DNA of 64,000 bases from Inhella proteolytica (GTDB lineage Bacteria > Pseudomonadota > Gammaproteobacteria > Burkholderiales > Burkholderiaceae_C), in NCBI RefSeq assembly GCF_016093275.1, contig NZ_JAEDAK010000013.1, positions 1 through 64,000 of the forward strand. The letters run 5' to 3'. The translations under genes were made by a program, and so were the position numbers. This document shows, piece by piece, positions 48,891 to 59,327 of the stretch (position 1 is its first letter; each line of letters starts with the position of its first letter). The notes below the pieces were generated by a model. That model saw only the letters and a program-made list of their open reading frames with translations. It had not been told where the DNA came from and did not search any database.

Positions 48891-48923
48891 AACGCCCTGA
48901 TGGTTCGCCATCAGGGCGTTTTT
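48891..48923 (+). terminator. intrinsic terminator after tRNA-Ser
   Basis: Thirteen-base perfect stem AACGCCCTGATGG / CCATCAGGGCGTT with a stable TTCG tetraloop, followed by TTT. It ends the lysC-tRNA-Ser or tRNA transcript. Confidence 0.95.
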
Positions 48924-48957
48924 CATTGCGCGCGCAGCGGCGGGCTCTAATGCCCGC

Positions 48958-49530
48958 ATGCCTGACCACCGCGACCTTCAGCTCTTCACCGAACGCCTGC
49001 ACTTGCGCCCTCTGCGGGCGGACGATGCGCAGGCGCTGTTCGGCATCCACTCCGACCCGGCCTTCACGCGCTACTGGAGCAGCGCGCCCTGGACGGAGCT
49101 GGCGCAGGCCCAGCAGCTGATCGAGCAGGATCAGCTGGACCTCGCCCGAGGCGAGCATGTGCGCCTGGGGCTGGTGCGGCGCGCCGACGATGCCCTTCTG
49201 GGCACCTGCACGCTCTACAAGATCCACGACGGCAACCGTCGTGCCGAGCTGGGCTACGGCCTGGGGCCGCGGCACTGGGGCCAGGGCTATGCCCGCGAGG
49301 CGGTGGCAGCGCTGCTGGACTGGGGCTTCGGCCCGCTGAACCTGCACCGCGTCGAGGCCGACATCGACCCCGAGAACGAGGCCTCGGCCCAGCTGCTCAC
49401 GCGTCTGGGCTTTCAGCTCGAAGGGCGCTTGCGCGAGCGCTGGATCGTCGCCGGCCAGGTGTCGGACTCGGCCATGTACGGCCTGCTGGCGCGCGAGTGG
49501 CAGGCCTTGCGCGCACGCGCCAGCGGCTGA
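48958..49530 (+). CDS. GNAT acetyltransferase, RimJ/RimL type
   Basis: 190 residues. TERLHLRPLRADDAQALF start, acetyl-CoA-binding region YGLGPRHWGQGYAREAVAAL and NEASAQLLTRLGFQLEGRLR near the end are typical of the RimJ/RimL branch. The substrate could be a protein N-terminus or a small molecule and cannot be read from sequence. It is convergent with the ABC permease gene with no gap. Confidence 0.88.
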   Translation: MPDHRDLQLFTERLHLRPLRADDAQALFGIHSDPAFTRYWSSAPWTELAQAQQLIEQDQLDLARGEHVRLGLVRRADDALLGTCTLYKIHDGNRRAELGYGLGPRHWGQGYAREAVAALLDWGFGPLNLHRVEADIDPENEASAQLLTRLGFQLEGRLRERWIVAGQVSDSAMYGLLAREWQALRARASG

Positions 49531-51938
49531 TCAGTTCAGCACATCGATCGGCCGCAGGGCCAGGGCCAGGCGCACATGGCGCACCACCGCGCCGGCCAGT
49601 ACCGCCAGCGTCAGCAGGGCGGCCGACAGCAGCGGCAGCAGCAGGCCGGGCAGGGGCGCCACGCGTTCCTGGAAACCCGCCAGGTAGACCGAACCCAGCC
49701 AGGCCGCCAGCGGCAGGGCCAGCAGGGCGGCCAGGGCCATGGGGGTGCGGAACTCGCTGATCACGCTGCGCACGATGTCCAGGCCGCCCGCGCCATGCAG
49801 GCGGCGCAGCACCAGCTCGGTGCGGCGCCGGCGCAGGGTGTCGGCCACCAGCGCATAGGCGCCCAGCGCCGCCACGCCCACGGCCAGCAGGGCCAGGGCG
49901 GCCAGCAGGCCGGCGAGCTGGGCCTCCTGGCGGTAGGCCAGGGAACGCTGCTCATCCACGCTGCGCACGTAGCGCACCAGCGGGGCACCGATGTCCTTCC
50001 AGGCCTGGTCCAGCGCGGCGCGCAGGGCCGGCAGGTCGGGGCCGTAGAGGGTCAGATTGCCCTGGGGTTCGTCGCTGACCAGGAAGCCCTGGGCCTGCGG
50101 CGCCTCGCGCACGCCCTCCTGCTTCACGGCGGCCACCACGCCGACGACGCGGCGCGGGTCCTGGCCTTCCTGCAGGTAGTCGCCGCCACCGCGCAGCACC
50201 GCGCCCAGCGCGGCTTGGGGCGTGGCAAAGCCCAGCGCGCGGGCGGCGCGTTCGTCCAGCACCAGCAGCTTTTCGCCCGAGCTGGCGCGGGGCTCGCCGG
50301 CCAGCCAGCGCATGCCGTAGGTGGCGAAGTAGCCGGGCGAGACACGGGTCAGGCGCAGCACCTGTTTGTGGCCGCTGGCGCTCACATGCACCTCCTGCTG
50401 GCCGCGCGTGTCGCGTGCCGGCACCGCGCTGCTGAAGCCCCAGTGCTGTACGGCCGGGTGGCGGTTCAGCGCGGCCAGCAAGGGGGCGGCTTTGGGGGCG
50501 TCGGCCGGCGTGGCCCAGACGGTCATGACGAGCCGGTTTTCGGTGGCGAAGCCGCGATCGGCCTGCAGCAGGTGCCGGTGCTGCAGCGCCAGCACGCCGG
50601 TCAGGGCCAGCAGCAGCAAGGCGCCGGCGAGTTGCAGGGCCAGCAGCAGCTGGCGTACGCGCCGGCCCCAGGGGCCCTCGCTGGCGGTGCGGCCCTGCAG
50701 CGCCGGGGCGGGGGCGCGGCGCAGCGCGGCCCAGGCCGGCAGGGCGAGCGCCAGCGGCAGCAGCAGGGCGCAGACGCCGAGCAGGCCGACCAGGGCCACC
50801 CGCGGTGGCGGGTCGGCCAGGTTCAGCGCGGGCGGCAGGCCCAGCCAGGCAGCCAAGGCGGGTGCCAGCCACCAGGCCAGCAGCAGTGCGCCGGCGCCGG
50901 CCAGCAGCAGAGGCAGCAGCAGCTCGGTGGCCCAGAGCTGCAGCAGCTGCGGCGCGGCCGCCCCCAGGCTGCGCCGCAGCGCGGTTTCGCGCTGGCGCTG
51001 CAGCAACTGGGCGGCCTGCAGGTTCATCGTGTTGATGGCGGCCAGCAGCAGCAGCAGGGCGCTGGCGGCGCCCAGTGCGCCCACCTGCAGCCAGCGCATG
51101 CCGTTCTCGGCGCCGGCAAAGGGCAGCTCGACCAGGGGCAGGCCGCGGAAGTAGGCGGCTTCGCGGCCGTCCTTCCAATCTGCCGGCAGCTGCGCATAGC
51201 CGGGGCTGGCGCGGAAGGCCTCGCGCATCCAGGGGCCGATCTCTGCCGCTGTGCCGCCGGGGCGCAGGCGCGCGAACACGCGGCCGTTGACCATGAAGAT
51301 CGCCTGCTGATCTTGCTCGTTTAGGGCATTGGCCTGGCCGTCGAAGCCGGCCAGCAGCTGGTAGTCGCTCAAGGGGTTGCGGGCGTCGGGGTCGGGGATG
51401 ACGGCCGTGACGACATAGACCTTGCCGTTGGACTCCAGGCTGCGGCCAAGCGCCTGCTGCGGCGCCAGCTCGCCCCAGAGCCGGCGCACCAGGCTCTGCG
51501 TCAGCGCGAGGGCGTCGCGCCGCTGCAGGGTGGCCCGCAGGTCGCCGGCCAGGGCGCGCCAGCCGAACAGGCTGACGAGTTCGGGGTCGGCCACCACCAG
51601 GTTCAGCGGCTGCAGCTCGCCTTCGAGGCGCAGATTGAAACCGTCATCGCTGCTGCGGGCGATCAGGTCCAGGGGGGCGCCGCTGTGCTTGAGCAGGCTG
51701 CCGAAGGCCACCGGCGAGGCGGCGAACCAGTCGCTGGGCTGGCCGGGCGGGTTGCCCTTGAAGTCCAGCATCACGATGCGCTCGGGTTCCGGGATGGCAG
51801 GGTCGGTGCTGGCCAGGGCCAGGGCCAGCAGGCCGACCAGCAGGGTGGTGGCCAGGGCCAGCATCAGGCCGCCGGCTGCCACCGCGGTGGCGCCGGGGCG
51901 CTTGCGCAGTGCGCGCAGGGCGTCGAGCAGCAGCGCTT

Positions 51939-51942
<4 letters not shown>
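49531..51942 (-). CDS. ABC exporter permease, MacB/FtsX-type with two FtsX units
   Basis: 803 residues with an N-terminal helix (~20-45), a large periplasmic MacB_PCD-type domain, three helices near 280-400, a second periplasmic domain and three C-terminal helices. This is the duplicated eight-helix layout of unfused MacB-like permeases. It works with the ATPase and adaptor encoded just upstream; the genes overlap (ATGA). Substrate unknown: antimicrobial peptide, macrolide or lipid-like compounds are typical. Confidence 0.87.
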
Positions 51943-52621
<679 letters not shown>

Positions 52622-52625
<4 letters not shown>

Positions 52626-53884
52626 GGCAGGGCGAGGCGCTCGGCCTCGTGAGGGGGTTGAGAGATCAGGACCTGCTCGCCAGCCTGCAGGCCGGCCAGC
52701 ACTTCCACCTGGCCGGCTGCGCGGCGGCCGAGCTGCACCGTGCGGCGCAGCAGCTGCCCGCCCTGGCGCACATAGAGGCGGCTCTGCACGCCCGGTCCAT
52801 CGGGCAGCAGCAGGGCCGCGCTGGGCGGGCTGAACTGCAGGCGCAGCTCCACCGCCTGGCCGGGGCGCAGGCTGGCTGCGGCCGGCGGCTGCAGCCAGCG
52901 CAGCAGCACGCGGGCCTTGCCGCCCTGCACCTGGGGCAGGGTCTGGGTCAGGCGTAGCGGCCCCAGGCTGCTGAGTGCCTGCTGGCCGGGCTGCAGGCGC
53001 GGCAGGTAGTACTCGTCCAGCTCGGCCACCAGCTGCATGCCGGCGTCCGGGTCGTCAATGCGGCCCAGGCGCTCGCCCGGCTGCAGCGTGGCGCCCAGCT
53101 GCGGCGTGAAGCCGCTCAGGCGACCGCTCAAGGGGGCGCGCAGTTGCAGGCGCTCGTGCGCGCGCTGCAGCAGTTGCAGGCCCCCCTGCAGGCCGCTGAC
53201 GGCGCGTGCCATTTCATCCAGGGACTGCTGGCGGGTCAGCGCCTCCTGCGCCTGGTCCTCGCGGGTCTGGGCCAGCAGCTGCTCGGCCAGCTGCAGCTGG
53301 CGCTGCGCCTGATCGAGCGCGGCGCTGGAGACGAAGCCCTGCGCGGCCAGGGTGGCCTGGCGCCGGTATTCGGCCTCGGCCTGCTGCTGCGCGGCCTGCA
53401 GCTGCAGCAGCTCGCGCCGGCTCTGCGCCAGGCTGGCGGCCTGGGCGCTGCGCTGCGCGGCCATATTGGCCAGCTGCTGCGCCACCTCGGCACGGCGCTG
53501 CATCAGCAGCTGTTCCTGCTCCGGGCTGTGCAGGCGGTAGAGCGGGCTGCCGGCCTCGACCCAATCCCCATCGCGCACGAACACCGCTTCGACGCGGCCG
53601 CTTTCCTGCGCATCCAGTTGCACCGAGCGCAGGGGCTCCACGCGGGCACGCAGGGCGAGCTCGTCGCGGAACTCGCCTTGCCGCACCGGGGCGAGCTGGG
53701 CGTTGCGGGCCACGGGCTGGCTGGGCAGGGCCTGACCGCCCCAGAGCGCCAGGCTGAGCAGACCCAGCCCGCCAAGCCCCCAGGGCGCGAACCGGCGCAG
53801 CCGGCCGGTGGGCGGCAGGGCGCGGTCCATCGCAGCGCCGGAGTGCGGTGCCGGCGGGGCGGGGGGGCTGGGAACAACAGACAT
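52622..53884 (-). CDS. HlyD/MacA-type periplasmic adaptor of the ABC exporter
   Basis: 420 residues from ATG 53884. An N-terminal anchor helix (~33-52, WGLGGLGLLSLALWGG), a lipoyl-like segment, a long Gln/Ala-rich coiled-coil hairpin (about 135-260) and LRAPLSGRLSGF mark it as an adaptor. It heads the exporter operon. An 18-base palindrome lies 41 bases upstream in the gap shared with the response-regulator gene. Confidence 0.87.
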
Positions 53885-53924
53885 GGCGCCACTGTCGCGG
53901 CCGGTCCCGGGCTTGCCCAGTCCC

Positions 53925-53942
53925 CTGTCCGAAAGCGGACAG
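53925..53942. promoter_or_regulatory. palindromic operator between exporter and two-component genes
   Basis: CTGTCCGAAAGCGGACAG: perfect seven-base arms separated by AAAG. It sits in the 90-100 base gap between the divergent adaptor and response-regulator genes, and is very likely the binding site of that regulator. Confidence 0.7.
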
Positions 53943-53986
53943 CCGCCTCGCCCGCCACCGCCCAGGCGACGAAGATGCAGGTCGTG

Positions 53987-54556
53987 ATGAGCCCTACGCC
54001 GCCGATCCTGCTGCTTGACGACGACCCGGACGTCGGCCTCGCCGCCCAACTGCTGCTGCAGCGCCGTGTCGCCCCGGTGCATTGCATCCAGCGCCCGGCC
54101 GAGCTGCCGGCTGCGCTGGATCGCCTTCGCCCCGGCTTGCTGCTGCTGGACCTGAACTTCGGCCCGGGCCGCAGCGATGGCGCGCAGGGGCTGCGCCTGC
54201 TGGCCGAGGTGCAGGCGCGGCCGCAGCCGCCGGCCGTGGTGGTGATGACGGCCTATGCCGAGATCGACCTGGCCGTGCAGGCGGTCAAGCGCGGCGCCTT
54301 CGATTTCCTCACCAAACCCTGGGACAACCCCCGCTTGGTGGCCACCTGCCGGGACGCCTTGCAGCTGACCCCGCGCGCAGCCGCGGAGACCGTGGCGGGG
54401 GCACCGGCCGAGCCGCCGCGCTCGCTGGCGGTGCAGGAGCGCGCCGCTGTGCTGGCCGCCATGGCCGAGGCGCAAGGCAATCTGAGCGCGGCCGCGCGGC
54501 TGCTCGGTCTTTCGCGTGCGGCCCTGTACCGGCGCCTGGACAAACATGGGCTCTGA
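53987..54556 (+). CDS. response regulator, receiver plus Fis-type helix-turn-helix (no AAA+ domain)
   Basis: About 189 residues (an ATG at 53975 is an alternative start). The receiver has LLLDDDPDVG, phospho-Asp in LLLLDLNFGPG and Lys in FLTKPWDNPR. The C-terminus is a Fis/NtrC-type helix-turn-helix (GNLSAAARLLGLSRAALYRR). The sigma-54-interacting ATPase domain of NtrC relatives is missing, giving a RegA/ActR-like layout. Its stop overlaps the kinase start by 11 bases. It probably binds the palindrome at 53925-53942 to control the exporter. Confidence 0.85.
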   Translation: MSPTPPILLLDDDPDVGLAAQLLLQRRVAPVHCIQRPAELPAALDRLRPGLLLLDLNFGPGRSDGAQGLRLLAEVQARPQPPAVVVMTAYAEIDLAVQAVKRGAFDFLTKPWDNPRLVATCRDALQLTPRAAAETVAGAPAEPPRSLAVQERAAVLAAMAEAQGNLSAAARLLGLSRAALYRRLDKHGL

Positions 54557-55712
54557 GCGCTGGCGTGCCCTGGCAGGCCTGGCGCTGGCGGTGGCGGCCG
54601 GTGCCGCTGCCGGCCAGGCCAGCGCGCGCTGGCTCAGTGCGGCCGCCCTGCTGCTGCTGGCCGCGCTGGCCCTGGGCTGGCCACGCCGCACGGCCGCGCC
54701 ACCCCCACCGGAGCCGCTTGCGCCCGCGCCGCCGCCCGACGCCCTGGCGCGCCTGCAGATCCAGCTGGAGCACCTGCCGGCGGCCAGCTGGGTGCTGAGC
54801 GGCGCGGGCCGGCTGCAGCCGCTGAGCCAGCGCGCGCGCCGCCTGCTGGCCCCCGGCGCGGTGCAGGACGCGGCGGCACTGCAAGCCTTGCTGATTGAGC
54901 GTGCGCGCGCCGGTCAGGCCGGTCAGCTGCAGCTGGACACCGAGCGCGGCAGCGAGCGCTGGAGCCTGGCCCTGCAGCCCCTGCAGCTGGCGGGCGAAGC
55001 CCAGGTGCTGCTGGTGCTGCTGCCGCTGGAGTCGGCGCTGGAAAGCGAGCGCCTGCTGGCCTGGCAGCAGCTGGTGCAGGTGCTGACGCACGAGATCATG
55101 AACTCGCTCACGCCCATCGCCAGCCTGAGCCAAGGCGCACTGGAACTGCTGGACGACCCCGCGGCGGGCGACGAGCTGCGCCTGGCGCTGGACACCATCG
55201 CCCAGCGCGCCGCCGGTCTGCAGCGCTTCGTGGCCGACTACCGGCGTCTGAGCCAGCTGCCGCCGCCGCAGCTGGAGCCGGTGGACCTGGGCGCGCTGCT
55301 GGCACGCCTGCAGGCCGCGGTGGCGCCGTCCTGGGCCGCGCGTGGCGGGGCGGCGCACTTCGATCTGGCCCACCCCGGCCTGCGCCTGCAGGCCGACCCG
55401 GCGCAGCTGGAGCAGGCGCTGCTGAATCTGATTCGCAACGCCGAGATCGCCACCCAGGACACCCCGCAGCCGCAGCTGTGGATCGAGGCGCGCCTGTCTC
55501 GCGGCGGACGCCTGCGCCTGACCGTGCGCGACAACGGCCCCGGCGTGCCACCCGGGCTGGAGCAGCAGATCTTCCTGCCCTTCTTCAGCGCCACGCCCGG
55601 GGGGCATGGCATCGGCCTGACGCTGACGCGCCAGCTGGTGCACGGCATGGGCGGCCGCCTGCGCCATGCGCGGCCGCTGGAGGGGGGCGCGGCATTCGTG
55701 CTGAGCTTCTGA
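54546..55712 (+). CDS. histidine kinase, NtrB/NtrY-like
   Basis: 388 residues. Two short N-terminal hydrophobic segments (residues ~9-50) are followed by a PAS-like region, the H-box LTHEIMNSLTPIASLS (His182) and ATP-binding motifs NLIRNAEIAT, DNGPGVPPG and GGHGIGLTLT. The H-box form matches kinases paired with NtrC-type regulators. It overlaps and follows its cognate regulator gene. No large periplasmic sensor is present, so it may sense within the membrane, for example the exporter's substrate. Confidence 0.88.
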   Translation: MGSERWRALAGLALAVAAGAAAGQASARWLSAAALLLLAALALGWPRRTAAPPPPEPLAPAPPPDALARLQIQLEHLPAASWVLSGAGRLQPLSQRARRLLAPGAVQDAAALQALLIERARAGQAGQLQLDTERGSERWSLALQPLQLAGEAQVLLVLLPLESALESERLLAWQQLVQVLTHEIMNSLTPIASLSQGALELLDDPAAGDELRLALDTIAQRAAGLQRFVADYRRLSQLPPPQLEPVDLGALLARLQAAVAPSWAARGGAAHFDLAHPGLRLQADPAQLEQALLNLIRNAEIATQDTPQPQLWIEARLSRGGRLRLTVRDNGPGVPPGLEQQIFLPFFSATPGGHGIGLTLTRQLVHGMGGRLRHARPLEGGAAFVLSF

Positions 55713-55720
55713 GGCTCAGA

Positions 55721-56116
55721 TCAGTTGCCTGCCAGGGCCGCGCAGGCGCGCCGCAGGCGGCGCTCGGCTTCGTCGGCCACCGCCTTCACGCCGGGCTTGC
55801 CCACCAAGGCCACCATGGTCTGCGGGTCCAAGAAACCCACCACCACCTGCCCCGGTGCCTCTTCGCGCACGATGACATTGCAGGGCAGCAGCAGGCCGAT
55901 GTCGGGCTCGGCCTGCAGGGCTTGGTGGGCCAGCGGCGGGTTGCAGGCGCCCAGGATGCGGTAGGGGCGCATCTCGGCGCCGAGCTTCTCCTTCATGGCG
56001 TGCTGCACGTCGATGTCGCTGAGCACGCCGAAGCCCTCGGCCTTCAGGGCGGCCGTGGTGCGGCTGAGGGCTTCGTCGAACGACAGGCCGGTGAGGGTGG
56101 TGGTGAATCCGTACAT
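55721..56116 (-). CDS. DUF302 family protein
   Basis: 131 residues. The family pattern is visible: start [55 protein letters not shown] and [13 protein letters not shown]302 proteins are small alpha/beta proteins of unknown role, sometimes near redox genes. GAGG lies nine bases before the ATG. Monocistronic, convergent with the kinase gene. Confidence 0.9.
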   Translation of the reverse strand: MYGFTTTLTGLSFDEALSRTTAALKAEGFGVLSDIDVQHAMKEKLGAEMRPYRILGACNPPLAHQALQAEPDIGLLLPCNVIVREEAPGQVVVGFLDPQTMVALVGKPGVKAVADEAERRLRRACAALAGN

Positions 56117-56283
56117 GGCAGACCTCGCGAGGGGCGGGTGGGGTAGCGCAGCTCAGGCGCTGCGGGAACGTTTTGATTATTGGAGTCCGACCTTTGCGGG
56201 GTGGCTGGGGCGGCCGCATGGGCCAGGGACCTACCCGGATTTCCAGGGGCCCCCTGGCAGCCTGCGTCAAAAGTGCGTAGACT

Positions 56284-56307
56284 TGGCAAGTAATAGGTTA
56301 CTTACCA
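56284..56307. promoter_or_regulatory. TetR-type operator upstream of the tetR-exporter operon
   Basis: Arms TGGCAAGTAA and TTACTTACCA flank a TAGG spacer; nine of ten positions are complementary. It ends 15 bases before the TetR start codon, the classic position for autorepression, and would control the whole downstream exporter operon. Confidence 0.8.
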
Positions 56308-56322
56308 ATAGGACGCAGTCCC

Positions 56323-56922
56323 ATGCCCGCCCGACTGCCCACCGAAAAACGCCAGGCCGAGATCGTGGCCGCGGCCTTGCGCTTGGCCAGCGAACGCAGT
56401 CCGGGCCAGATCACCACCGGCGAGATCGCCGAGGCCGTGGGCGTGACGCAGGGTGCGCTGTTCAAACATTTCTCCAGCAAGGACGCCATCTGGCTGGCGG
56501 CCATGTGCTGGGTGCACGCCACCCTCCTGCAAGCCGTGCAGGAAGCCGCGGAGGGTGCCGCTTCACCCCGCGCCGCGCTTGAGGCGGTGTTCCACGCCCA
56601 TGTCGAGTTCGTGGTGGCCCACCCCGGCGTGCCGCGCGTCATCTTTCATGAGCTGCAGCAGCCGGGAGACTCCCCCGCCAAGCGGGAGGTGCGCGCCCTG
56701 CTGCAGGCTTACCGGCAGCTGCTGCTGGCGCTGCTGGGGGCTGCCGGCGCGCAAGGGCAGCTGCGCGCCGGGCTGGACGCCGAGGCGGCCGCCACCGCCT
56801 TCCTGGGCTTGCTCCAGGGCCTGGTGATGCAGTCCATGCTGACCGGGCAACCGGCGGCGATGCGCCCGCTGGCTGGGCGTGTGCTGGCGCTCTACCTGCG
56901 CGGCGTGGGAGCTTCGTCATGA
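56323..56922 (+). CDS. TetR family transcriptional repressor
   Basis: 199 residues with an N-terminal helix-turn-helix (ITTGEIAEAVGVTQGALFKH followed by FSSKDAIW) and a helical ligand-binding C-terminus. A palindrome just upstream is its likely operator. Its stop overlaps the ATG of the adaptor gene (ATGA), so it is co-translated with the exporter it probably represses. Confidence 0.92.
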   Translation: MPARLPTEKRQAEIVAAALRLASERSPGQITTGEIAEAVGVTQGALFKHFSSKDAIWLAAMCWVHATLLQAVQEAAEGAASPRAALEAVFHAHVEFVVAHPGVPRVIFHELQQPGDSPAKREVRALLQAYRQLLLALLGAAGAQGQLRAGLDAEAAATAFLGLLQGLVMQSMLTGQPAAMRPLAGRVLALYLRGVGASS

Positions 56923-58109
56923 AGCGCCTGGGTGTGAAGGGGCGTCGGTTGGTGCTCGGGCTGCTGGGCTTGGCGCTGCTGGCGGCGCTGCTCTTTGGGG
57001 CGCTGCGCGCCGGGCCGCTGGCGCCCGTGCGCGTCACGGTGGCGCGGGCCGAGCCGGCGCGCCTGGCGCCCGCCTTGTTCGGCATCGGCACGGTGGAAGC
57101 GCGCCGCAGCGTGCTGATCGGCCCCACGGGGGCCGGGCGCGTGCAAAGCGTGGCGGTGGATGTGGGGGAGCGCGTGCGGGCCGGTCAGCTGCTGGCCGAA
57201 ATGGACCCCGTGGACCTGGAGGCCCGCGTGGCCGCGCTGGACGCCGCCAGCGCCCGTGCAGCAAGCGCGCTGCAAGCGGCCCAGGCGCAGTTGGACGACG
57301 CGCGGGCGCGCCAGGCCCTGACCGCGGCCAACTGGCGCCGCCATGCCGAGCTGGCGGCCCAGAACTTCATCAGCCCCGGCGCGTTGGAGGCCCGGCAGCA
57401 GGAGCTGGCCTCGGCGCAGGCCGCCGTCGGTGCGGCGCAGGCCAATCTGGCCGCCGCGCGGCTGGACCAGCAGCGCCTGGCGGCCGAACGCGCGGCGGTG
57501 CGCCAGCAGCGCGCCCATGTGCAGCTGCTGGCGCCGTTTGATGCCGTGGTTGTCAGCCGCGAGGCCGAGCCCGGCGCCACGGTGGTGGCCGGCCAGCCGG
57601 TGTTGCGCCTGATCGACCCGAGCTCGCTCTGGGTCAAGCTGCGCCTGGACCAGGGGCGCTCGGCCGGATTGGCCGCCGGCCTGCCGGCGCAGATCGTGCT
57701 GCGCTCCGACCCCGAGCACCCGCTCCCTGGCCAGGTGGCCCGGGTGGAGGCGCTGAGCGACAGCGTGACTGAGGAGCGCGTGGCCCAGGTGCGCTTCGAG
57801 CGCCTGCCCGCCACGCTTTCGGTGGGCGAACTGGCCGAAGTCACGCTGAACCTGCCCGAGACTGGCCTGGCGCCGACCGTGCCCAATGCCGCCATCCGGC
57901 GCCAGCAGGGCCGCAGCGGCGTCTGGCAGCTGGATGCCGAGGGCCTGCATTTCCGCCCGGTGCGCCTGGGAGCCAGCAGCCTGGAGGGCCGCGTGCAGGT
58001 GCTGGAGGGCCTGCCCGCCGGAGCCACCGTGGTGGTGCACAGCGAACGGGCGCTGGAGGCCGGCAGCCGCACGCGCGTGGTGGCCGCGCTGGCGGGGGCG
58101 CCCTTGTGA
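56919..58109 (+). CDS. periplasmic adaptor of a DevBCA-like ABC exporter
   Basis: 396 residues: N-terminal helix (~11-29), lipoyl half-motif, coiled-coil hairpin (about 105-195, Ala/Arg/Gln-rich), then QLLAPFDAVVVSREAEPGAT and beta-barrel domains. HlyD/RND-type membrane fusion protein. It overlaps the TetR gene upstream and the permease gene downstream (GTGA). Confidence 0.9.
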   Translation: MKRLGVKGRRLVLGLLGLALLAALLFGALRAGPLAPVRVTVARAEPARLAPALFGIGTVEARRSVLIGPTGAGRVQSVAVDVGERVRAGQLLAEMDPVDLEARVAALDAASARAASALQAAQAQLDDARARQALTAANWRRHAELAAQNFISPGALEARQQELASAQAAVGAAQANLAAARLDQQRLAAERAAVRQQRAHVQLLAPFDAVVVSREAEPGATVVAGQPVLRLIDPSSLWVKLRLDQGRSAGLAAGLPAQIVLRSDPEHPLPGQVARVEALSDSVTEERVAQVRFERLPATLSVGELAEVTLNLPETGLAPTVPNAAIRRQQGRSGVWQLDAEGLHFRPVRLGASSLEGRVQVLEGLPAGATVVVHSERALEAGSRTRVVAALAGAPL

Positions 58110-59326
58110 TCAGCCTGGCCGGCCGCGACATCCTGCATGCCTGGGGCAAGTTCGTTCTCACCGGCATGGGCCTGGGCCTGCTGATCGGCGTGACCCTGAC
58201 CATGGCGGGCGTCTATCGCGGCATGGTGGATGACGCGCGCGCCTTGCTCAGCAACAGCGGCGCAGACCTGTGGATCGTTCAGCAGGACACCCAGGGCCCC
58301 TATGCCGATGCCTCCAGCCTGCGCGACGACGTGGTGCGCAGCGTGCGTGGCCTGCCCGGCGTGGCGCGCGCCGCCAACGTCACCTACCTGACGATGCAGG
58401 TGCGCCGCGTGGGCCCGCTGCACGAGGCCGCCAGCGGCGAGGGCGAGGTGCGCGCCCTGGTGGTCGGCTTCGAAGCCGGCCAGCCGGGCGAGCCCGGTTA
58501 CCTGGTGGCCGGCCGGCAGCTGACGCGCAGCCACTACGAGGCCGTGGCCGATGTGCGCACCGGCTTCGCGCTGGGCGAGCGCATCCGCATCCGGCGCCAC
58601 GACTACACGGTGGTCGGGCTGACGCGGCGCCAGGTGTCTTCCGGCGGCGACCCGATGGTCTTCATTCCGCTCAAGGATGCGCAGGAAGCGCAGTTCCTGA
58701 AGGACAACGAGGCCATCCTGAACGAGCGCGCGCGCAGCGCGGCCAACCCGGTCTTCAACCGCCCCGGCGTGCCGGGCCTGCTGGAAAGCACGCAGGCCGC
58801 GTTGGCCAGCAACCACCAGGTCAACGCCATCCTGGTGCAGCTGGCCCCCGGCTTCCCGGCCGAGGCGGTGGCCGAGCCGGTGCGCCGCTGGAAGCACCTG
58901 GCGGCCTACAGCCGTGCGCAGATGGAGGAGCTCCTGGTGGCCAAGCTGATCGCCACCTCGGCGCGGCAGATCGGCCTGTTCCTGGTGATTCTGGCCGTGG
59001 TCAGCGCGGCCATCGTGGCCTTCATCATCTACACGATGACGCTGGGCAAGATCCGCGAGATCGCGGTGCTCAAGCTCATCGGCACCCACAACCGCACCAT
59101 CGCCGCCATGATCCTGCAGCAGGCCTTGGGCCTGGGTCTGATCGGCTTTGCGGTGGGCAAGTTGGCGGCCACCGTTTGGGCGCCGGTGTTCCCCAAGTAC
59201 GTGCTGCTGGAAGCGGGCGACGCGGCGCGCGGCCTGGTGGCCGTGCTGCTGATCTGCGCGCTGGCCAGCACCCTGGCCATCCGGGCGGCGCTGCGGGTCG
59301 ATCCGGCCGAGGCGATCGGGGGCTGA
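58106..59326 (+). CDS. ABC exporter permease, DevC/FtsX family
   Basis: 406 residues, GTG start overlapping the adaptor stop. One N-terminal helix (~16-36), a large extracytoplasmic domain and three C-terminal helices, including LFLVILAVVSAAIVAFIIYT and the conserved KIREIAVLKLIGTHNRTI loop of FtsX-type permeases. It acts with the adjacent adaptor and ATPase. Substrate unknown. Confidence 0.9.
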   Translation: MISLAGRDILHAWGKFVLTGMGLGLLIGVTLTMAGVYRGMVDDARALLSNSGADLWIVQQDTQGPYADASSLRDDVVRSVRGLPGVARAANVTYLTMQVRRVGPLHEAASGEGEVRALVVGFEAGQPGEPGYLVAGRQLTRSHYEAVADVRTGFALGERIRIRRHDYTVVGLTRRQVSSGGDPMVFIPLKDAQEAQFLKDNEAILNERARSAANPVFNRPGVPGLLESTQAALASNHQVNAILVQLAPGFPAEAVAEPVRRWKHLAAYSRAQMEELLVAKLIATSARQIGLFLVILAVVSAAIVAFIIYTMTLGKIREIAVLKLIGTHNRTIAAMILQQALGLGLIGFAVGKLAATVWAPVFPKYVLLEAGDAARGLVAVLLICALASTLAIRAALRVDPAEAIGG

Positions 59327-59327
59327 G

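Noticed and set aside
47089-49347. 752-codon open frame opposite tilS, lysC and the tRNA
   Set aside because: It runs across a tRNA gene and several clear genes; shadow frame.
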